DNA of 31,437 nucleotides. Source: an uncultured Eubacteriales bacterium. GTDB lineage: Bacteria > Bacillota > Clostridia > Monoglobales > Monoglobaceae. The notes under the pieces were generated by a model. It was given only the letters and a program-made list of their open reading frames with translations, searched no databases and was not told where the DNA came from. Made by a program: the position numbers and the translations under genes. Within the stretch, counting starts at the first letter, position 1, and each line of letters begins with the position of its first letter. This document shows positions 15,917-25,183 of the stretch, one piece after another. Where the stretch lies: positions 1-31,437 of the forward strand of contig CATWQA010000024.1 of the NCBI GenBank assembly GCA_958352815.1, given 5' to 3'.

Positions 15917-16167
15917 TTTTGATAAAGGCTTTGCCTTTGGAACCATTGCCGAGCCCTCGTCGGAGCAAAGTTCGCTAAGCTACGTTTTTCTTTGACAAGA
16001 AAAACATTCGCCCGCTGCCTTGCTCCTCCTTCTTCCCAAAAATCAGAGATTTTTGGGAAATGAGGAGCACATGCCCGTAAAGGCGTAGGCTTGGCGAACA
16101 GGCAAGCCGAGCTATGAGGGCATAGTGCGACGATGCGGCGGCAATGTCGGCAAAGCCTTTATCAAAA
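15917..16167 (+). mobile_element. MITE-like repeat R2, copy C, with 19-bp terminal inverted repeats
   Basis: The ends TTTTGATAAAGGCTTTGCC (15917-15935) and its exact reverse complement (16149-16167) bound a 251-bp block with no coding capacity. Inside are the GGAGCAAAGTTCGCT motif, the H1 hairpin with 12-bp arms (16033-16044 and 16048-16059, loop AGA) nested in an outer GCTCCTC/GAGGAGC stem, then GAGGAGCACATGCC and GGCATAGTGCGACGA shared with copy B. No clear target-site duplication is visible. The rest of this 548-bp gap holds a small hairpin at 15849-15869 and AT-rich leader sequence of the esterase gene. Confidence 0.6.
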
Positions 16168-16215
16168 CTATTGATGAAAATAACTCCGGCACATAGTAAT
16201 TCCCCAAAATAGCTC

Positions 16216-16247
16216 TTTAAACAAAAAGAGAGGCGCACAGCCTCTCT
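16216..16247 (-). terminator. Terminator of the glycosyltransferase gene
   Basis: Minus strand AGAGAGGC/GCCTCTCT (arms 16240-16247 and 16227-16234, 5-base loop) followed by TTTTTGTTT; it starts 17 bases after the stop codon. Confidence 0.92.
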
Positions 16248-16263
16248 CCGTTTCTCAAATATA

Positions 16264-17523
16264 TTATGCCGCTTCCTGACCGGTAACCTCGTCAACAGTC
16301 TTAACGACACTGTGCTTAATAGGCTTCCATTCAACCTTCCTGAACAAGGCAATAACCGCAATAAACACGTACGACATCATAAACACCGGGAAGGAAAATA
16401 TGTATCCTATCTTTTTGTACCAAACGCAATGTATCTGTTTCCATTCGGTTGTTGTTGTAATAACGCCCAGAATAAAGAACAAACCGTAAAAGTTCAAAAG
16501 CGTTTGCATGAGCGCGTTAACAAGAGCATGGGTCTCGGGAGCGCCCGTCGCTATCGCAACGGGGATTGCAATCAAGTTAAGCAGCACGCTGAACAATGTG
16601 AGCAGCATTGCGGGCATAACCGTCATAAGCATATCCATGCAGGAGAAGCTTCCCTTAAGCATACCCCTAAACAGCTTTCCGCCGTAGTTTGCAAACACCT
16701 GATAAAATCCCTTTGCCCAGCGCAGTCTCTGCGAATAGGACTGGCTGAACTTGGTGGGCTGCTCATCATAGAGGACAGCCTTAGCGGCATATCCGATTTT
16801 TCTGCCCTTTGCAACAGAGTCACAGGTAAACTCAATATCCTCGGTCAGCAGATGGTGAATCCAACCGCCGTTTTCCTCAATAACATTGGCACCGACCAAA
16901 AATCCTGTTCCCGATATAGCGCAGCTTGTTCCCAGCTGCATTCTGGAGTTGTTCAGGAAGCGAGCCTCTCTCAAGAACCACAGTGAGTACGCCGAGGAAA
17001 TCCAGTTACTGTCAAAATTCTTTGAGTTACGGTAGCTTGTGAGAATATCATAGCCGTTGTCAAAGACCTTGTTCATCTCAGCAACATAGTTTCTGTCCAG
17101 AATATTGTCCGCATCAAAAACCATGTATCCCTCATAGCCTGCGTCCGCGTAGTCCTTCTTGATTATCTTAAACAGCCAGTCAAGAGCGTAGCCCTTTCCC
17201 ACCTGAGCCTTGTTAAAGCGTTCATAAACAATAGCGCCTGCATCTCTTGCAACCTGAGCCGTGTCGTCCGTACAGTTGTCCGCAATAACGAACACGTCCA
17301 GCTTATCCGCGGGATAATTCTGATTTTTAATACTGGCGACCAGATTTCCGATAACGTCTCTCTCGTTACGAGCCGAAATAATCGCCGCAAACTTGTGCTG
17401 CGTTTTGGCATTAAACCTCTGCTCACCCTTAAACAGTCCCACAAACAAATAGAAGAACTGATAAGCATAGCAGATTGTAAACAATATGGAAATCACCGCA
17501 TTGAAAATAATAACTGCTTTCAT
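16264..17523 (-). CDS. Membrane family 2 glycosyltransferase (processive synthase type)
   Basis: 419 residues. One N-terminal membrane helix (about 5-28), a cytoplasmic GT-A domain (45-285) and three or four C-terminal helices (about 300-400). The synthase signatures are all present: AAIISARNERDVIG, VIADNCTDDT, the DxD in VFDADN (about 133), the LLTEDIEF acceptor-base motif, and QRLRW (about 265). This is the arrangement of cellulose, chitin and hyaluronan synthase-like enzymes, which extend and extrude a polysaccharide. No PilZ domain or partner gene is present, so the polymer is unknown; a simpler glycolipid transferase is also possible. AGGGGA lies just upstream of the ATG. It is monocistronic, with a 170-bp AT-rich leader region in which I see no strong promoter. 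Confidence 0.9.
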   Translation of the reverse strand: MKAVIIFNAVISILFTICYAYQFFYLFVGLFKGEQRFNAKTQHKFAAIISARNERDVIGNLVASIKNQNYPADKLDVFVIADNCTDDTAQVARDAGAIVYERFNKAQVGKGYALDWLFKIIKKDYADAGYEGYMVFDADNILDRNYVAEMNKVFDNGYDILTSYRNSKNFDSNWISSAYSLWFLREARFLNNSRMQLGTSCAISGTGFLVGANVIEENGGWIHHLLTEDIEFTCDSVAKGRKIGYAAKAVLYDEQPTKFSQSYSQRLRWAKGFYQVFANYGGKLFRGMLKGSFSCMDMLMTVMPAMLLTLFSVLLNLIAIPVAIATGAPETHALVNALMQTLLNFYGLFFILGVITTTTEWKQIHCVWYKKIGYIFSFPVFMMSYVFIAVIALFRKVEWKPIKHSVVKTVDEVTGQEAA

Positions 17524-17693
17524 AAATATCCCCTTTTTTAATATTCATTGATTAAAACGCTTTACTGTTTATTTTCAATACTAACTTTATTCTTAAAATA
17601 TAAACAAATTATAAATAAATCATTAATTTTTTATAAATATAGTGTTATTTTACCATTTCACTTTATTACCGCCAAAAAACGACAGTTATTTGT

Positions 17694-18569
17694 TCAATTC
17701 TCACAATAATTTTCGAGCAGGTTTGTGAACAATTCACTAACATCTAACTCTCTTTCCAGGTATATCTCATCTGCCAAAATTGCCTGACCGATTAGCATAC
17801 CGAGGCCGTTCATAATCTTATTGCCCTTCTTTTCCGCATAAGCCAAAAATCTTGTCTTTGAGGGGTTATATATTAAGTCCGCCGCAAGAGCTTGCTTCGG
17901 CAGCCCGTCAATAAATGACAAATCCGTATAGTCTCCCTCCACTCCGCTCATGCCCAAAGGCGTGGCATTTATAAGAATGTGGCAGTACCCGATATATTTA
18001 TTTATTGTCGAGGTCTCCGAGTTATTCCACAGCAGCTCCGCCTCCGTGTCTATAACCCCCTCCTCTTTCAGCTTCTCAATTCTTGTGCATATATCTGCCG
18101 CCTTTTTCGGGGTTCGGTTAAGAATAACTATTCTGTTTGCCCCCGACACTGCGAATTTAAGCGCCAGAGTGGACACAACTCCACCTGCGCCCAGAATAAC
18201 TATGTTTTTGCCCTTTACGTCTGCGCCGCAGCTGTTAAGAGACAGGATAAAGCCTCTGGCGTCTGTGTTGTAGCCGTACAGCTTTCCCTCTCGGATTTTC
18301 ACGGTGTTTACCGCTCCGAACAGCCTTGCGTCCTCGTCAATCTCCTCCAAATAGGGAATAATATCAACCTTGTGAGGCATGGTCAGATTAAAGCCCGTCA
18401 CGCCGCTGTCGATTGCCCTCTCTACATACTCTTTTAGGCCGCCCTTTTTAACATGAACCTTTTCATATTCGTAAGGCACATCGAGAGCATTAAGCACCAT
18501 GCCGTGAACAACAGGGGACTTGCTGTGCTCAATAGGGTCGCCTATAACATTGAGCTTGATTTTATTCAT
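17694..18569 (-). CDS. aroE: Shikimate dehydrogenase
   Basis: About 291 residues. Shikimate-binding IGDPIEHSKSP near the N-terminus, NLTMPHK with the catalytic Lys, NTDARGF with the catalytic Asp, the NADP loop GAGGVVSTLA, and NRTPKKA, whose Arg favours NADPH. It reduces 3-dehydroshikimate to shikimate in aromatic amino acid synthesis. The ATG at 18567-18569 overlaps the aroQ stop by 8 bases and has AGGGG nine bases upstream, inside aroQ, so the two are translationally coupled. Longer frames back to 18614 are part of aroQ. Confidence 0.96.
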   Translation of the reverse strand: MNKIKLNVIGDPIEHSKSPVVHGMVLNALDVPYEYEKVHVKKGGLKEYVERAIDSGVTGFNLTMPHKVDIIPYLEEIDEDARLFGAVNTVKIREGKLYGYNTDARGFILSLNSCGADVKGKNIVILGAGGVVSTLALKFAVSGANRIVILNRTPKKAADICTRIEKLKEEGVIDTEAELLWNNSETSTINKYIGYCHILINATPLGMSGVEGDYTDLSFIDGLPKQALAADLIYNPSKTRFLAYAEKKGNKIMNGLGMLIGQAILADEIYLERELDVSELFTNLLENYCEN

Positions 18570-19011
18570 CCTCATCCGCCCCTTTAAGCTCCTCCAAAAG
18601 GAAGTCAATGGCAAGGAGGTATCCTCTAAGTCCCAAACCGCAAATCTGACCTATGCAGCCCGCAGCAGTAACCGACCTATGTCTGAACTCCTCCCGCTTG
18701 TGTATATTGCTGATATGAACCTCAACCGTAGGCAGGTTTACCGATTTCAAGGCGTCAAGTATGGCATAGCTGTAGTGAGTGTACGCCCCGGGGTTTATCA
18801 CAATAGCGTCACAGCTGCCGAGGGCGTGGTGAATAAAGTCGATAATCTCCCCCTCTCCGTTGCTCTGGAGAACGATTGCCTCCGCTCCCAGATTGGCTGC
18901 GTAGTCCTCAATCATGCTCTCCAAGTCCTGATATGTAACCTTGCCGTAAACATCCGGCTCCCTGACCCCCAGCATGTTAATGTTGGGTCCGTTTATAACC
19001 ATAATTTTCAT
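18562..19011 (-). CDS. aroQ: 3-dehydroquinate dehydratase, type II
   Basis: 149 residues, the normal length of the dodecameric type II enzyme. Signatures: INGPNINMLGVREP with the catalytic Arg17, Tyr22, QSNGEGEIID, NPGAYTHYS with Asn73, and EVHISNIHKREEFRH with His99. It performs the step before AroE. The SNxEGE loop has Gly at the variable position. AGAGG lies nine bases before ATG and a near-consensus promoter at 19064-19092 drives the pair. The rest of the shikimate pathway is not in the window. Confidence 0.96.
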   Translation of the reverse strand: MKIMVINGPNINMLGVREPDVYGKVTYQDLESMIEDYAANLGAEAIVLQSNGEGEIIDFIHHALGSCDAIVINPGAYTHYSYAILDALKSVNLPTVEVHISNIHKREEFRHRSVTAAGCIGQICGLGLRGYLLAIDFLLEELKGADEDE

Positions 19012-19063
19012 ACATCTCTACCTCTTTTACATATATTCAAAGGATTTTGTTCCTATGCCAACT

Positions 19064-19092
19064 ATTTTATTCTATTTGAGCTGTTCTGTCAA
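19064..19092 (-). promoter_or_regulatory. Sigma-A promoter of aroQ-aroE
   Basis: Minus strand TTGACA (19087-19092), a 17-base spacer, then TAAAAT (19064-19069); predicted leader of about 45 bases. Confidence 0.82.
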
Positions 19093-19129
19093 TAGCCTGC
19101 GTCCTTTAAAATAAAACCATTTTTATGTA

Positions 19130-19161
19130 ACAAAATCGGAAGGGCGCAAAGTCCCTTCCGA
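19130..19161 (-). terminator. Terminator of the IdeS-like protein gene
   Basis: Minus strand TCGGAAGGG/CCCTTCCGA (arms 19153-19161 and 19136-19144) followed by TTTTGTTAC, 10 bases after the stop. Its sequence resembles the repeat hairpin at 30988-31011, with matching changes on both arms. Confidence 0.88.
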
Positions 19162-19171
19162 CAAGATTTAT

Positions 19172-22100
19172 TTAATTTACCACAAACGCTTCACACAGAG
19201 GTCTCATTTCCTCTATGCTGCTCCACAGCATAAAGCTGCGTATATCGTTCCCGTCATAGGGCTTAAATTGAATGATGTTTGTTCCGTAGTCAAAATTCAA
19301 CTCATTAACTTTTGCTTCGGACAAGAGCTGCTCCTCAGTTTCTCGCTTCTCAATCAATACTCCTTCTTGGGGATACGGCATATAGACATGGAGATAACCG
19401 CTGCCTCCGCTTGTGATTTTTATCTCATTCTCTATTTTTGAGTCAGCTCCGAACAATGCGCCGTGTTCGTTTCCAAACATATCGCGCGAATATTCACTAT
19501 CATCAAATACGGAAGCAACCTCTGTCGTGAGCCAATCTATACCGTCGGCGGAGTAGGCTATTTTACCGCCAATATTTTTAAGATAAATTCCGTTTTCCGC
19601 AATTCCCGACATCTTTGCCCGATAACCTACCAGCTCGTCTGTTTCGGTGGGCTCCCAAATCACATTTTGGGTTTCATCCATCATAAACGCCCGATATCCG
19701 TCACCGTACACATTATGCTCCATCATCGTGACCTTATCGTCTGCGCCTGTTATATAATTGCCGTATGAGTTGATTTTTCCGCTTAAATCGCGGCCGTCGT
19801 TATGGACTATAACCGAGCCGAACACATCCGCAGTACCGACAGAAACAATACCCCCTGTTTCAAGCAAGGAGTTTTCCGGGACGGAATTATCTGCAACAGT
19901 GGAGTAGATTATGGTCATATGTCCTCCGTTATTATACACTGCGCCGCCGTTTGATTTATTCTGAAACAGATTGCAGTTTAGCAAAGCAATCTCCGCACTG
20001 TTGCCTGCCCCAATTGCGCCACCGTAGCCGGACGTATTTCCCTTAAAGCTGCAGTTTTTCAGGGTTACGTTTCCGCCGTCGGAATAAATCGCTCCGCCCG
20101 ACACGCCGCTTTTACAAAATATCATCCTGCTGTTTTCAATACAAACCTTTCCTCCCCTATTCTCGACTGCGCCTCCGCTGTCTTTGCTGTAGCCGCCGTA
20201 CAGCGATGCCATACGGCAGTATAAATCGCCACCGCTTTCAACCTTAAAGAGCTGAACTGTCTCGCCGCCGTATATTATAATTCCGCCTCCGTCAATCTTA
20301 ACCTTGCCCCCAATCACAATGGGCTCGTTTAAATTAACCGATTCTAAATTGTCTGCAAATGTAATAACGAAGTCCTCACCGCTTTTTTGAAGGAGAGAAA
20401 CCGCTTCTCTTAAGGATGTTTCTCCGTCTTCCTCATCCACAACATCCTTGTCCGTGGTTACCTCGTACGCATGTTGTTTTCCTACAATCAGATAGCTTAG
20501 GTGACAGTCAACCGTATTATAATCGCTCTCGATGCACGCAACAATACTATACCTTCCGTCCAGCTCCGCCGGCCATGAATTAAATTCTATCAGCTCCGAA
20601 GCTCCTCCGCGGGGCACGCTGACGTTATCATACCGCTGCAATACAATTTTTTCCTCGTTCTTTACCGCGTAGATAATCAGATTGCAAGACAGGACTTCCT
20701 CTGACACTCCCGTTGAAGCATCAGAAATCCTGAACACAATGTTTTCACCGTCTGCAAGAGATTTTCCGCCGCTCTCAATCGGCGTGCATACGCGGGCGCT
20801 GCTATCCTCTACCTCAGCAGTAAACCTTTTGTATACCAGTTCCAACTCATCGGAATATATATTAAACACAGGGGTTTCCCCATCATCTGTGCTGACGGCA
20901 AGTCTGAGCTTAACCTTTTCGCCGTTGGAAAACAGTGTACACCCGTTTGGCAAAACTGCTTCTTTTGCGCCTCTTTCACCAACGGCAGATCCGTCCCCTA
21001 TGTATGCCCTTTCCCAAGCTCCCCATTTGCCATCCGCATAATAGGAAAGGCACAGCCCTACCACTGCGTTATTGCCCTGCAGAAGCTCCTCAAGGTTCCC
21101 CAAGCCGTAATAGGAAATATCAGCCTTCATCTCGCCGTCTTTTAATTCACCGATTGCCACCGTCATTCTCGCATTTGATAAATCGTAGCTTGCTTCCGTA
21201 ATCCTAAAATCACATGTATATTTGTTATTGTAATAAAGAGACTCGGCAAAATCGCTGCTTTTGGGAATTTCTATTTCAACCGTATAAACTCCCGCCTCGT
21301 ATTCGGAGGAGGGAATAACCGTCCGCACGCCATTTTGAGGGGAGCACGTATCACAGAATTCAATACCGCCTGTGTACGCCTCTTTTCCGGTAAATTTCAC
21401 CGTGCCGCTGTCCTTTTCTTTTACGGTGATGTTATAGACAAGCTCCCGTCCCTCCGTAAAGTCAAGGGCGCTGGCGTTGGCAAGCTCCGGCATAAGGTAA
21501 ATCGTATCACCCTGGGCAAACACTTTTGAAGATGAGCCCTCCTCCAAACTGTCGTTTGACAGCCATAGGCCGTTTACAAAAAAATCAAGGTTAGTAAAGT
21601 GATTAAGCGTTGCGTCCAAATCTGTTTCATATTCAATATCATCGCTGTAAGGCGCCAAGGCCGTAAAGTCTTCCAGCACTCCGTTATTGCTGCCGTAATA
21701 GTTCTCAAAGTACCAGGAATTTCTCTTTCCGTACTGATACGGCGCCATATTTAATACGTTCAATTTATTCGGCGCAACTCTCCTGTTTGTATCCTCCGTC
21801 ATATCATTGTCAGAGTCCGACACTATAAGGGCTTTATAGTGTTGGAGATCTGTCTCGGCAAAGTCTTTATCAATGATATACCCCCAAAGAGTAATCGCAT
21901 GACCGCCGAGCCTGACCTCTTCCTGGTACCAGCCAAGAGAAATTCCCAGACCATAGCCATTATCCAGCGCATCAAAGGCTTTGATAATATTCTTGTAGTC
22001 CGCTTGAATATCAAAATACTTATAATTGCCAATTGCAGAATATTGGGGAAGATACCTTCCGCTGTTTCCGTAATCCTTCACTTGAGCCCAGTTGTCTTGG

Positions 22101-22804
22101 TTCTGCATATCGTTGGTACCGTTAAAAAACCAATTAAGCCCCATGGGCTCAAGAGAGCCCTTGTCATCAAAGGCGGCAATAAATTCTTCAAATATGTCGT
22201 CGGGGCTGTAAAATCCGACCTTTTGCCCCCAGCCTGTATAATGAAGCATATTGGCGGAGGTTGCCGCCCAGCAGTGCAGGTCGTCGCCGTCCTCAGGCAA
22301 ATTTGTTTTTTCCGCATCGATAAAATCCAGAGCTTCCATAGAAAACTGTGAATTTTCTATGGCGGCGTTAAGCATCTCCTCCTGAACCAAATCAACATTG
22401 GTATCGGACAAGCCTGTCAAAAATGCCTCTGTGTTATCCTCTTGTGAAAGAGAAAATCTTACGCTGTAATATCCGTTGACAAACGGCTCGTCATCTGCTC
22501 CGGAAAGATTAACCTCTCCTTGAGAAACCACATCGTTCAGCGTCACCTTCATAACGGACTCGCCCTTTGAAAATATTTCATATGAGGCTATTTTCTCAGC
22601 ATACCCTCCCTCTTCTATTTCCTCAGAGCTGATCAGTCCGTCTATAATGTGCATTTCTCCCTCGGTATCGATAATTTGCGTATAAAAGCCCTCCGCCTGC
22701 CGTGCGGGCATTTGGGAAAACTCATCTTCTGAATAGGCGTATACGCTTGCCGCGCTCATTAATATTAAAGCGGCCGCCATTGCTGTTATCCATAATTTTT
22801 TCAT
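19172..22804 (-). CDS. Secreted IdeS-like cysteine protease fused to CSLREA/beta-helix region
   Basis: About 1210 residues; the second ATG (22802-22804) fits GGAGG better than the first. A signal peptide (about 1-24) and a region of unknown type (30-165) precede a domain (170-370) that follows the IdeS/Mac (peptidase family C66) pattern. It has HCWAATSANMLHY with Cys178, GLGISLGW before GGHAITLWGY with His302, then ALIVSDSDND with Asp330/332, matching in order the Cys, His and Asp of streptococcal IdeS. CARDB-like beta domains follow (about 400-540 and beyond), then an ETSLREAV (CSLREA-type) motif near 797 and a parallel beta-helix rich in GGAI/GGAV turns (800-985). The end, FMLWSSIEEMRPL, resembles the end of the CE12 protein. 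It is 18 bases downstream of the M13 gene. Proteolysis is inferred; no target is evident. Confidence 0.78.
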   Translation of the reverse strand: MKKLWITAMAAALILMSAASVYAYSEDEFSQMPARQAEGFYTQIIDTEGEMHIIDGLISSEEIEEGGYAEKIASYEIFSKGESVMKVTLNDVVSQGEVNLSGADDEPFVNGYYSVRFSLSQEDNTEAFLTGLSDTNVDLVQEEMLNAAIENSQFSMEALDFIDAEKTNLPEDGDDLHCWAATSANMLHYTGWGQKVGFYSPDDIFEEFIAAFDDKGSLEPMGLNWFFNGTNDMQNQDNWAQVKDYGNSGRYLPQYSAIGNYKYFDIQADYKNIIKAFDALDNGYGLGISLGWYQEEVRLGGHAITLWGYIIDKDFAETDLQHYKALIVSDSDNDMTEDTNRRVAPNKLNVLNMAPYQYGKRNSWYFENYYGSNNGVLEDFTALAPYSDDIEYETDLDATLNHFTNLDFFVNGLWLSNDSLEEGSSSKVFAQGDTIYLMPELANASALDFTEGRELVYNITVKEKDSGTVKFTGKEAYTGGIEFCDTCSPQNGVRTVIPSSEYEAGVYTVEIEIPKSSDFAESLYYNNKYTCDFRITEASYDLSNARMTVAIGELKDGEMKADISYYGLGNLEELLQGNNAVVGLCLSYYADGKWGAWERAYIGDGSAVGERGAKEAVLPNGCTLFSNGEKVKLRLAVSTDDGETPVFNIYSDELELVYKRFTAEVEDSSARVCTPIESGGKSLADGENIVFRISDASTGVSEEVLSCNLIIYAVKNEEKIVLQRYDNVSVPRGGASELIEFNSWPAELDGRYSIVACIESDYNTVDCHLSYLIVGKQHAYEVTTDKDVVDEEDGETSLREAVSLLQKSGEDFVITFADNLESVNLNEPIVIGGKVKIDGGGIIIYGGETVQLFKVESGGDLYCRMASLYGGYSKDSGGAVENRGGKVCIENSRMIFCKSGVSGGAIYSDGGNVTLKNCSFKGNTSGYGGAIGAGNSAEIALLNCNLFQNKSNGGAVYNNGGHMTIIYSTVADNSVPENSLLETGGIVSVGTADVFGSVIVHNDGRDLSGKINSYGNYITGADDKVTMMEHNVYGDGYRAFMMDETQNVIWEPTETDELVGYRAKMSGIAENGIYLKNIGGKIAYSADGIDWLTTEVASVFDDSEYSRDMFGNEHGALFGADSKIENEIKITSGGSGYLHVYMPYPQEGVLIEKRETEEQLLSEAKVNELNFDYGTNIIQFKPYDGNDIRSFMLWSSIEEMRPLCEAFVVN

Positions 22805-22825
22805 CATATACCTCCCTGATTTCGC

Positions 22826-25183
22826 TTACCAAATCGCCACTCTGTCCTCGGGCGCGATATACATACCGTCCCTCTCATCTATTTCATACACCTCATAGAA
22901 TTTGTCGCAGCTCTGCAATACCCGATCAACCCGCACCCTTGCAGGGCTGTGAATATCCGCATATACCATGTTTTGCAGGTATTCTCTTGACGCTGTGGCT
23001 AACCAGAGCTTGGCGTAGGACTCATACATTTTTTTAAAATCAAAGCCCTCCGTCTGTTTTCCGATTTCGGTTATGCATGACATTGCACCTAAATCGGCAA
23101 TATTTTCTGTAAGAGTGAGAGCGCCGTCCGTCACAATACCGGGCGCGGCTTCTGCACCGTCAAAGTAATCAACCACCCTTTGGCACAAAGCCTCAAATGT
23201 CTTTTTATCCTCATCCGTCCACCAGTTTGCGGCATTGCCGTTTTCGTCGTACTGTGCGCCGTTTAAATCAAAAGCATGAGACAGCTCGTGCCCTATTACA
23301 AATCCAACGCCGCCCAAATTTTCCTCATAGGAAGCGTTTTTGTCATATACTGGGGACTGCAAAAACGCCATCGGGAAGTTGATAGAGTTAAAGTTTGGTA
23401 TATAAGCTGCGTTGACCGTCTGAGGCGTTACAATCCAGTTATCCTTATCCACAGGCTCTGCCGAAAGACGAGCGTCATCTTGGCGCATTGCCTTTGCAAT
23501 TTCCATCATGTTTTTAAAATAGCTTCCCCCGTCCTTTACGCTTTTTAAATCGGCGCTGTCAACAGGGGACTTTACTTTGCTGTAATCGGGAGCTCCCACA
23601 TTAATACGCATGGCATCCAGCTTCAAGAGGGCTTTTTCCTTTGTTTCCCCGCTCATCCATTCCAGATTTGCAATTCTCTTTTTATATACGTCAACAACTT
23701 CATGCGCCATCTCGGTCACATCGCTTATAATTTCCTCAGAGCAATATTTTTCCGCATAAGCCATGCCGACATAATCGGGAAGTGCGCTTGCAATCACCTC
23801 CGCCGCCTCATCTTCAAGGCTCTTTGCGCCTTCAATCCCCAAAGCCTCATGGTTATATGTAATTTTCGCTTCTCTAAAGGCTTCTCCGAAAAAGTCCGCG
23901 CACTTTACAATCAGAGTAATTTTCAAATAATTTTTTACAGCGTCAATATTTTCATCTGTCAGAAGCTCCGCAAGCTTTGTCATGCCCGCCTCGTCCTTAA
24001 CAAGAATTCTGCTTTCGTCATGCAAACCTGTTTGCAAGAACGCCGCTTCTATATCAACTGTTGAGAATATCTCTTTCAATTCCTCAAGGCTGTAAATATT
24101 ATAGGTCTCTTCCAAATCCTTTTGCTCCGCAATAGTAAGGGCTGCGTCGGAGAGCTGTTTCTCAAAATCAAAAAATTTCTGCGCCTTCGCCGAGGCAGCT
24201 TCATCGCCCTCGCCGCAAAGCGTCAGCAGAGTTTTGATGTATTTTATGTATGCGTCTTTCTGTGTTTCGACCGTACCGTCATATACTTGCTTGGTCTGTA
24301 CCGCAGACGCAGGCACGAGCATTGCCAGGTATTTATTGCTGTCCTGCGCGTCAATTGTGAGCTCAAAGTCGGTCAGAACAGACAATGCAGATTTGGTTTC
24401 TGCCAAAACCATAACCTCGTCCAGCTCGGATACGCTTTTTAAATTGTCTATCGCTTCCAGATCATCCCGTATGGGGGTGAACCCCTCCTTGTTTTGCCTG
24501 TCCATATCCATTATGCTGTCGTATAAAATTTTAATTTTATCCTGTGCGGAACCTGCCGCAGGTTCGCCCGACGCCGAGTCCTTGATAATTTCGTTTATCT
24601 GGTTATTAACCTCGTCGCGGATTGCATAGAGGGTTCCTGCTATCCTACCGCCGTCGGGAATTGTCAGTGTTTCCAGCATATTTTTATTTACCGAAGCATA
24701 AAAGCTGTCCTTTGGGTTTGTACCGTAAATCGTAAATGTGCGGTCTATAAACAGTTCCATCTGCTCGGTGGTTACGTTTTCATCAGGTGAAAACTTGCCG
24801 TCTCCCGTCCCCGCTGCAATTCCCGCCTCAAATACAGGTTCAAGCTCCGCCTGCGCCCACCGGGGAATATCGGTAAAATCCTCCCTCGGGACGGCCAAAC
24901 GCAGATTATTCCCCGCAAGGGTAGGGAACCCGCCGAAAGCGCGGTTAAGCATAATCAACGCTTCGGCGCGGGTAACGAATTGCTCTTCATGAAGATCCCC
25001 GTCACCGTAGCCCTTGATAATATCTGTCTTCTGCACCTGCGGATTGTAATCATCCGCCGCCTCCAGCAAAATCTGTACCACTTCTCTCCGTGTGGCATAG
25101 CCGCTTTGAGCCGAAACCGAGGCAAGTGGCATAGCTGTCATGACAAATGCAACCGCAAGCAGCGCCGCAATTTTTCTTTTCAT
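22826..25183 (-). CDS. S-layer-anchored M13 (neprilysin/PepO-type) zinc metallopeptidase
   Basis: About 785 residues from the ATG at 25181-25183 (AGGAGG upstream); the frame further upstream is leader. A signal peptide (1-26) is followed by SLH repeats at about 27-160, two complete (GYGDG...VTRAEALIMLNRAFG and FTDIPRWAQ...GTGDGKFSP) plus the tail of a third. Residues 165-785 are the M13 peptidase: NAAYIPNFNSINFP, GHELSHAFD with the zinc-binding HExxH, ENIADLGA with the third ligand Glu, and the C-terminal RVLQSCDKFYEVYEI. M13 enzymes cut short peptides. Bacterial ones are usually cytoplasmic or lipid-anchored, so SLH anchoring is notable. It forms an operon with the IdeS-like gene and is divergent from a two-component system. 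Confidence 0.9.
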   Translation of the reverse strand: MKRKIAALLAVAFVMTAMPLASVSAQSGYATRREVVQILLEAADDYNPQVQKTDIIKGYGDGDLHEEQFVTRAEALIMLNRAFGGFPTLAGNNLRLAVPREDFTDIPRWAQAELEPVFEAGIAAGTGDGKFSPDENVTTEQMELFIDRTFTIYGTNPKDSFYASVNKNMLETLTIPDGGRIAGTLYAIRDEVNNQINEIIKDSASGEPAAGSAQDKIKILYDSIMDMDRQNKEGFTPIRDDLEAIDNLKSVSELDEVMVLAETKSALSVLTDFELTIDAQDSNKYLAMLVPASAVQTKQVYDGTVETQKDAYIKYIKTLLTLCGEGDEAASAKAQKFFDFEKQLSDAALTIAEQKDLEETYNIYSLEELKEIFSTVDIEAAFLQTGLHDESRILVKDEAGMTKLAELLTDENIDAVKNYLKITLIVKCADFFGEAFREAKITYNHEALGIEGAKSLEDEAAEVIASALPDYVGMAYAEKYCSEEIISDVTEMAHEVVDVYKKRIANLEWMSGETKEKALLKLDAMRINVGAPDYSKVKSPVDSADLKSVKDGGSYFKNMMEIAKAMRQDDARLSAEPVDKDNWIVTPQTVNAAYIPNFNSINFPMAFLQSPVYDKNASYEENLGGVGFVIGHELSHAFDLNGAQYDENGNAANWWTDEDKKTFEALCQRVVDYFDGAEAAPGIVTDGALTLTENIADLGAMSCITEIGKQTEGFDFKKMYESYAKLWLATASREYLQNMVYADIHSPARVRVDRVLQSCDKFYEVYEIDERDGMYIAPEDRVAIW

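Noticed and set aside
15975..16361. 128-residue frame on the minus strand
   Set aside because: It is made of the MITE-like repeat plus the end of the glycosyltransferase gene in another frame; no ribosome site.
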